From assembly GCF_032854445.1 (NCBI RefSeq), contig NC_088305.1, positions 30,716,628 through 30,777,644 on the forward strand: a DNA stretch of 61,017 nucleotides, written 5' to 3'. Numbering within the stretch: position 1 is the first letter of the stretch; every line of letters begins with the position of its first letter. Positions 12,701 to 21,700 of the stretch are shown here, piece after piece. Origin of the DNA: Liolophura sinensis. Its lineage: Eukaryota > Mollusca > Polyplacophora > Chitonida > Chitonidae. The position numbers and the translations under genes were made by a program. The notes beneath the pieces were generated by a model, which was not told the DNA's origin, ran no database searches, and was given only the letters and a program-made list of their open reading frames with translations.

Positions 12701-15700
12701 GTTGCAACATTACACAGAAACAAAACCACAGCATTTTATAGCCCTCTAATAATTTTTTTTTATAATATATTTATCCTTGTAAAGGCTGTAACCAATACAT
12801 GTATATGATCAAAAACAAAGTGGTGGATAATATTTGTACAATTCAGCTGATGTGGCAAATCAACTGATTAGACACCAAATAAAATAGCTGTAGTCATGCA
12901 GCTAGTCTCATTGTGTGTTTTATTAACATTTAGTGAAAGTTGAAGAACACATTCCCGTCCCTACAATTGACCTGTCATGTTTTAGAGAAACAATCTCTAT
13001 CTGGTACATGTGAATCGTTTAGTTCTTTGTGACCTTATTAGACTACCATATTTCTTCTAATTTGTGGGACACCTGGCCTTTTCATTTTGGCCAATGTATA
13101 TGTAATTGTAGCAATATTGGGTTTCTTTTTTCTCACATGGTTAGACCAGCTAATGAACAACATATTCATATCTTTACTTTTCCAAAAGGATGGTAAAGAA
13201 ATGTAATTTTCTGCTTTAAACGCTACTAATATCTGTCCCATAAATTAGAGGGTTTTAATTTGGGTAATTGTATCAGATGGTGTGTTCTAAAATGGATATT
13301 ATTTTTAGGAATCGGTCAATGTATCAGTCATAGATTGCTCTAATATTAGGTTTGGTGAACTTTTGTTTGACAATTGTCTCAATCCAGTGCCAAGGAGCAG
13401 TGTTTAGACGCAGTGCAACATAGGTTTAGTGTATTAGATGTGAATTAAACAGTGTTTAAAGGAGTGGCACATGTACATGTATTGTAAACGCTTTAACATC
13501 TTGCCGTATTCACCACGTCCCTGCTGATACCATCAACCATATCACTAACGATATGCAGAAAACAGTTTTATGAGTGCAAAGTAAAGATTGAACTCAAAAG
13601 AAGCCTGAAACTGGAGTAAAACATACGAGAAGGTTGCGGAATGTCAGTTTGTCTAAATTAGCCATTGTCCTTCACTTTATGAAGTCAAGAAAAAATTTTT
13701 GTGATGAGGCAAGTTGGACAGAACGGTTGCCGAAAGATTACACGGTTGACATGTACATGTGGCCGAGCTGTTAACAGAACAAACACTTCTAGCTTGGTTC
13801 TTCATTCACTATGCTGATGGGTTTGTTCAGTATGTGTTCTTTGGTCTCCACTCAGAAAGCATAGCTGTCAACATTCCTATTCAGTGAAATAGCTTTAAGT
13901 ACTGTTTGGTTTGAAAAAGTGGACTTTCAGAAGCATGTGAATGCCTTAAAGTCATATTGTGTTGGCCAACACTTGTGTGTTTCTGATAGGAAATTAATTC
14001 AGCCTCATAAAAGGCTTGTAAGTGAAGCTGTAAGACGGATGAATCAATCAGAATGGAGTAAAATTTGTGGCTTAAAAATGTGTGGTACCGTATAATCTGA
14101 GAGGAGTTCAACCCTGGCCTTGGACAGGGAATTTGTAGGTTCGCCCATTCTCTCTCTCTATCTCTCTCTCTTCGTGGGGCCTTGAAGACAACACTTGTCA
14201 CTTGCGTGGTGGTTTGTAAAATCTGTCTTTTGATGTCTTAAGTGGTTATCTGTGAAGTCACATGAGGGAAAGATTGTCAGTAACTGCCCAAAGGTCGGTG
14301 GTTTACCCTATTAAGTATCTAGCATGATATCCACCACCCATAAAACTGATAGCAGTAACATAAGTGAAAAATTCCAGGGTATGGCTTAAAACAACAAACA
14401 AATGAAGAAATAAATAAAATATATTTTATACAGTCGGTATTGTCTGTTAAAATTTTATAATTTTGATCCCTGTTGACATCTCTTGTTAAATAAGCCTTCT
14501 GGGAATGTGACAAATGCGATGTGTTTTAATCCCCCTGATATCTAATCTGTTCCCTCTCCTTCTTTCAGTCAGCGCTCCAGTGTCAGTGATAAGGCACAGC
14601 TCCTCAAGTCCACTCCTAACAACTCTCAGCTCATTGTCAACGGGTAAGACTTATCTTTTCATTCCAGAAGATTTGAATTAGAGACGAAAGTACTGTTAAA
14701 TCAGAAGCAAACTTGCATGTAGATAAATGGTTGAAGTTGATTTTGCACAGAGTGATTCACATTTGCAGCTGTGAAGCATTCGTGAATTAAATGAGAATGG
14801 GAGTAACAGGAATAAGTTTGTTTTTATTTAGTAAACACCTGATAGATATGGTTCAACAAGTACAACAAAGTTTTAAAATTTTCTGACTGGTTTCCCTGTT
14901 GTGTGCCTGAATGGTATTTAAGTTGAAAGTTACATGGATGGTTTGGCTCATACCCACATTCTGGGACATGGCAGTAGTGTGCAAGTAGCCTGCCATTGGC
15001 CTCCATGTGGTTTGGCTCATATCCACATTCTTGGACATGGCAGTAGTGTGCAAGTAGCCTGCCATTGGCCTCCCTGTGGTTTGGCTCGTACCCACATTCT
15101 GGGACATGACAGTAGTGTGCAAGTAGCCTGCCATTGGCTTCCCTGTGGTTTGGCTCATTCTGGGACATGGCAGTAGTGTGAAAGTAGCCTGCCATTGGCC
15201 TCCCTGTGGTTTGGCTCATACCCACATTCTGGGACATGACAGTAGTGTGAAAGTAGCCTGCCATTGGCTTCCTTGTGGTTTGGCTCATATCCACATCCTG
15301 GGACTTGGCAGTAGTGTGCAAGTAGCCTGCCAGTGGCCTTCCTGTGGTTTGGCTGTAGTGTCCATGTAGTATGGTAATAAAGGGCTGTAGTTTAGCTACC
15401 AGCAAGCTGTGCATGCTTGTTGGTTTCCGAGTCTGGCTCCTCCCTCCATAATGCTGACTGTTGTTGTATATGTATAAGTGAAATATTCTACACCAATCAA
15501 TTAAATAAATAAGTTACCTACTTTGTCAACTTTACTAAAGGCTTAAAAACCTCTTAAAGTGCGGTTTGCCTGCTTAAGTCATCACATCACTGTCTGCATC
15601 ATTATGCTTATTAAGGCCCCGTGCTTCTATAAAAGACAACCAAAGTAAAATAATTTTGGTGTTTCCGTCTGTCCGTCATGCTTTGGTTTAGGTGCAGTAA

Positions 15701-18700
15701 CTGTGAGAGTGTGACTCAAAATATTGACATACACTGTACACATGCATCAGTGGGCTAGATTTTTTGTACATAAAGGTGAATCAGGTCAAACTGACCACAG
15801 CTGTCTTGTCATACAGGTATACTACATTAGACATGTAACGGCCTGGGCATTAAAATTGTTAAACACGACATGAAACACAAAGCATCCATGCATACTTGTA
15901 CATACAACATACTGTCATAGGCTGGAAGGAACAGAAGACTACACACAGGCCACAGCTACTTTAGTTGGAGGATGTCCCTGTCTTCAAGCTCAAGCTACTA
16001 CATACCAAACTGTTGATAGGTTACTAGTAATACTTGCACAGGCTGTAAATAACGTCTTATCGTTCATCCTTCTAGGCACAATGCAAATAACCTCCACAGG
16101 GGAGCACCCTCCAGTGAAAACCAGACTGCGGGCACAAACTCACGGAGGATAGGATCAGCAGGGGACGCACCCTCAGCCTCGTCCAAGTTTGCGGGTGTTC
16201 CGCAGGTAAGCTTGACTCGTGGTACGACATGTGGCGTCATGTGATCAGCCAACTAATGCTTGAATCCAACACCTGCTCATCTGAACATGGCAGTACAGCT
16301 ATAAGTTCCAAAAAACAGAAAACATATATTTTGTTCGTCATCAAACCACTGGCACAGTTCCCAAATGCTTTGTGAGCTTGTGGAAAGTCCATGGGTATAG
16401 TCAGTTGACCTGCAGAAGAATTCATGTGACCTGCAGTGGAATTCATGTGACCTGCACTGGAATTCATGTGACCTGCCTTGGAATTCATGTGACCTGCAGT
16501 GGAATTCATGTGACCTGCACTGGAATTCATGTGACCTGCACTGGAATTCATTTGACCTGCAGTGGAATTCATGTGACCTGCAGAAGAATTCATTTGACCT
16601 GCAGTGGAATCCTGTGACCTGTGAAGACAGACAGATGTTGCTTGCTAACTCAAAAGTCACCTGTAAGAGAGACCAGTGGGTGTTTGAATAAAAACAGCCA
16701 TGTGGCACTGAGAAAACAGTTGATATGTGAACAGTCACTGGGCATGTAAAAACTGTGGATGGGATTTATTGAGACAGTCATGCGTCAGATGGTCAAGAGT
16801 TGGGTGAAGACATGGAGCTGGCCATTATCTCATTTAATTTAGCATTTTGTAGCTGTGGTAGTAGAGGTTGAGTGTTGTAATGATTATTAAATTATGCTTC
16901 TTTTGCTCTCATTGGTTTCTAAACTTTCATTTCGGATCCATTATTCTGATGTTACTCTCGAAGAAGCTCTCTGTAGTTGTTTTCCTAATTCTGGACTGTT
17001 TGTGGAGTAAAAATATTATTGAACATGTTTTTCAAATATCTAACTATATTTGCCTTTGGGATAAATTTATATGTTATGCTTTATCTAGCTGTCGTTGAAA
17101 AAGAAGTTTTATGAACACAGCCTTTTCAATTTTAAAATTCCGTCATATGGCAAATTGAGGAACTCTTTAAACTTTCCTTACTTCAGTTTGGATTGAATTT
17201 TTATTGACCCTGCTTTTATATGTGTTACATTGTGTTGTTTGAAAGGCCAGATTAAACTGAGTTTTCTTGTCGATATGTTGAAGTCGATATGTTTTACTTT
17301 TTACGGTGGGTATATCACCCCATCCCACTATTTTTTGAGGCAAAGTCGCAGTCACACAATCTCATTGCTTAGAGATCCTCTGTAGAGTTTTGCTCTGTAG
17401 ACAACTGAGTCAGGGAAGGGTTCTGTAACAATGTAAAGTTATCGGATTTAAAACCTTTTTTGAGATCCTGTGATATAAAATATATTTCCTATGTGAACAG
17501 TTGCCAAGGTCGAGCGATCTGTCCTTGTTAGACTAAACTTTAGGAAACAGGAGTAATACTTACTTGATTTTACCTGGCCTTTCAAATGACTGAAGTTCTT
17601 GTAGACGTACGCAATGTGGTGTCGTATGGTGGATTTTGTGGTGCAGCCCTTATGGTGGTGTTGTGGTGTTTTCAGTGGTGTTTTGATTTTAGTAGTCTTT
17701 TGGTGCTTTATGACTTAGATTGTCCAAGTGTAGATGTAAATCATATATATTTTATTCAAGCTTTTTAGATTTTAACCTTAATTTAAAATACAAAAATGTA
17801 CATCTATCTTCCAGAAATTTGTCAGTATTTTTTCAATAACTTGGAGCCTTTAATGTATAAAGTCAGACACACAGGCTATAATCTTTCAATATACATGAAA
17901 CATTTTATTGGGTCGTCGCCATACATCTTTATTACAGTCATAGGCTATAATCTGTCATACATTGTTAAAGCGTGGACTTTTTTTGTGCCACTCTGCATGT
18001 CTGTAAGTCTTACGGAATATTCCTCAAAACACTATTCTGCATTATCATTCAGATGCACAGAAATTCTCCTACTTTTCTCCGTGTTTATCTAAATTACCAT
18101 TCAGACATAGCAGTACAGAAATTCTGTTACATGTACCATTCTCCGTGTTTATCTAAATTACCATTCAGACATAGCAGTACAGAAGTTCTCTTCCATGTAC
18201 CATTCTCCTTGTTTTTCTAAATTACCATTCAGACATAGCAGCACAGAAATTCTCCTACTTTTCTCCGTGTTTATCTAAATTACCATTCAGACATAGCAGT
18301 ACAGAAATTCTCCTACTTTTCTCTGTGTTTATCTAAATTACCATTCAGACATAGCAGTACAGAAGTTCTCTTCCATGTACCATTCTCCGTGTTTATCTAA
18401 ATTACCATTCAGACATAGCAGTACAGAAATTCTATTACATGTACCATTCTCCATTTTTATCTAAATTACCCTTCAGACATAGCAGTACAGAAATTCTCTT
18501 CCATGTACCATTCTCCGTGTTTATCTAAATTACCATTCAGACATAGCAGTACAGAAATTTCTGTTACATGTACCATTCTCCGTGTTTATCTAAATTACCA
18601 TTCAGACCTAGCAGTACAGAAGTTCTCTTCCATGTACCATTCTCCTTGTTTTTCTAAATTACCATTCAGACATAGCAGCACAGAAATTCTCCTACTTTTC

Positions 18701-21700
18701 TCCGTGTTTATCTAAATTACCATTCAGACATAGCAGTACAGAAATTCTCCTACTTTTCTCCGTGTTTATCTAATTTACCATTCAGACATAGCAGTACAGA
18801 AATTCTCCTACTTTTCTCTGTGTTTATCTAAATTACCATTCAGACATAGCAGTACAGAAATTCTCCTACTTTTCTCCGTGTTTATCTAAATTACCATTCA
18901 GACATAGCAGTACAGAAATTTCTGTTACATGTACCATTCTCTGTGTTTATCTAAATTACCATTCAGACATAGCAGTACAGAAGTTCTCTTCCATGTACCA
19001 TTCTCCTTGTTTTTCTAAATTACCATTCAGACGTAGCAGTACAGAAGTTCTCTTCCATGTACCATTCTCCTTGTTTTTCTAAATTACCATTCAGACATAG
19101 CAGTACAGAAATTCTCTTCCATGTACCATTCTCCTTGTTTTTCTAAATTACCATTCAGACGTAGCAGTACAGAAATTCTCTTCCATGTACATTTCTCTGT
19201 GTTTATCTAAATGCAGTGACTATGAAGGAAATGTAAGTTCTGATTCGCAGTGTGTATCACAGAGTTAGTGTGCTTAACACCACAGGAGTGTTGAGTTGTG
19301 TCTTAACCTCACAGCTTTTTTTTTTCTTCTGCAAATACATTTCTGTTTTGTGCGAAATGATAGCTTGATGCATTCAGCTCTCTCAAATCACAATGACGTA
19401 TTGCTTGTTGTAACAGTAGCGTGCTGTTTGCAGTGTTGAAATACTACAGTAAAAACCTTGCACAGAATCAGAGTTTACTGTGTGTCATTAATACCACATT
19501 TTCCTAAAAGATTGTTGGTCACAAGTTAAAATGTTGCACAAGTATTACATAAATTGGCAGTGTTTATTGGCAGGTTAAGAAACTTAATGTAACAAAGTGG
19601 GAATAAAAAGTGCCAACATCTGATCAGTTTGATGATTGGAATTTTTTACGAGGTTTTGGAGAATTGCAGGTAGAGAATTGTAGGTAAAACACAGTTTATA
19701 GTACATTGAATTTTGATGTGGTTGGAGACTCAGACAGGGCATTTACGATGAACTTGTAGGGTGTGTAGCACACACACCTGTGTTATCATGAAGACACCAG
19801 TATGTAAAGTTTGCTGAAAATAAGCTGACTGTATATGTACAATGTATGTGTTTTTTTATCATACATCGTTTTTCATCAATGGCTAATCAGGCACTAAATC
19901 AATACTACACAACACAGATGTGTGCACCATTTTGTTTGTGTTGTCTTTGTGAATGTACACGTGAAGGCCTTTACATGACACAGCCTGGTTACACATGTCC
20001 ACATGTAAAGTCTGTCTTCTGTCTTTTTGTTTCACCTCCCATTGTCCTGTTTTCATTCACGTCATTTTTCTGTTTTTGGTAGGTAATACAATAGATGTAA
20101 AAAGGGTAACAGTGTACTAAAACTGTAGAAGCATTCTAGCTAATATGCTAGTCATCTCATGTCTGCCTTCACCATTGTCTATGTTGTCTATAGGCGGGGA
20201 GGGGGGGGGGATTAGTTTGTATGTGTGCTTTTATTTATTTGATTTTTTTTTTTTCACATTTGTCTTCCTATCCTCAATATACAGGCTTCGATCCCTAAGT
20301 CCGAGACGGCCATTGCTGCGAGCAAGAAACAAAAACTCAAACCTGACGAGACCCGCACAAACTCGGCGGGTGATGATGTACCGCTTCTCAGAGCTGGAAC
20401 CTCCCTGTCATCCCCAAATTACCGCTCCCCTCTTGCTTCTCCTGCTTCCCCAGCCTTCACCTTTGACTCACATTCTTCTGACTCCCCCTCTGCCATTTCA
20501 AACCCCAGTGACGAAATTATGATCAATTTTGCTACATCCTCCCCTCCTGCAACTAAATCCCCTCCCCCTGTGCCCTCTCGTAACCCATTCCTGACCCCTA
20601 CTGAAGACCCGGCACCCACGCCACCTGTGAAAGGTAACCCATTTGTCCTTAAGCCAGGTGTTGCTTCCATCCCTGCTCCAAGAGTATCACTTACCAAACC
20701 TAAGAATCCTTTCCTGTCGCCTATAGAGACCACATCCCCTGAGCCCAGTCATTCGCCCACTCTTACTACAGTTGACAGTACCACTGACTCACCCATGCTT
20801 TCTGCAGAACCAACACTCCCTGCTTCTCAGCCAGCTAATTACCCTTCTCCCAAGGCCCCCATCACAGCTCTTCCTCCTAGCCCCCCAGTAGAGGGCGCCA
20901 CTGCCCCACCAGGGGGCGCTCAAGCCTTGCCCTCTGAGCCTGCCGGCCTGCCTGAAGCAACTGACTGCCCGCTAGACTCCCCGACTGACCAGCCCGAGGT
21001 GGTCATTGTAAGTTTAGCGGCCCACACCAGTTAATATGCACAACTAACGCCTAATACTGACTGCTGCTGTACATGTCTTTATGCATCGTGAGTTATACTG
21101 GTCTCCTGTTATAACCGGGGCTAGCTGTTGACCTAGTGTCACGTGGTATGGAATAGCACTTGTCTCTCTAATGTTTATTCTTCTTTTGTTTGTCCTGTTC
21201 AGCCCGTAATTGTATTGAGGGTATCATTTTGTCTGAGATATTGGGACCTCATCTTTCTGTGATTGAAGCGTATATATGCACACACAGTTGTCACCATTCA
21301 GTTGAACACTAACTGTTATCTTAGCTCATCTGTTAATACTATTGTTCTTGCAAATCCTAAACCCTGATCTGGACGACAGGCCATGTGATTGAGAAATTTG
21401 TTTATTTATTTGATTGGTGTCTTACGCGGTACTCAAGAATATGTTACTTACCGGTATACAACAGCGGCAAGCATTATTGTGGGAAAACTGGGCAGAGCCC
21501 ATGGAAAACCCACGACCATCTGGAGGCTGCTGACAGATGCAAAGAAATTTACGTCTACAGAGTATGTTGGACCTGTTGGTATATAACTGATCTTGTGAGA
21601 GAATGCTTAAATACCACAACTAACTCTTTGGAGTCTATAGACACATCTACATTCATACATATATAAACACTCCAGGATGTTGTCTTCCATGAAGGTTTAT

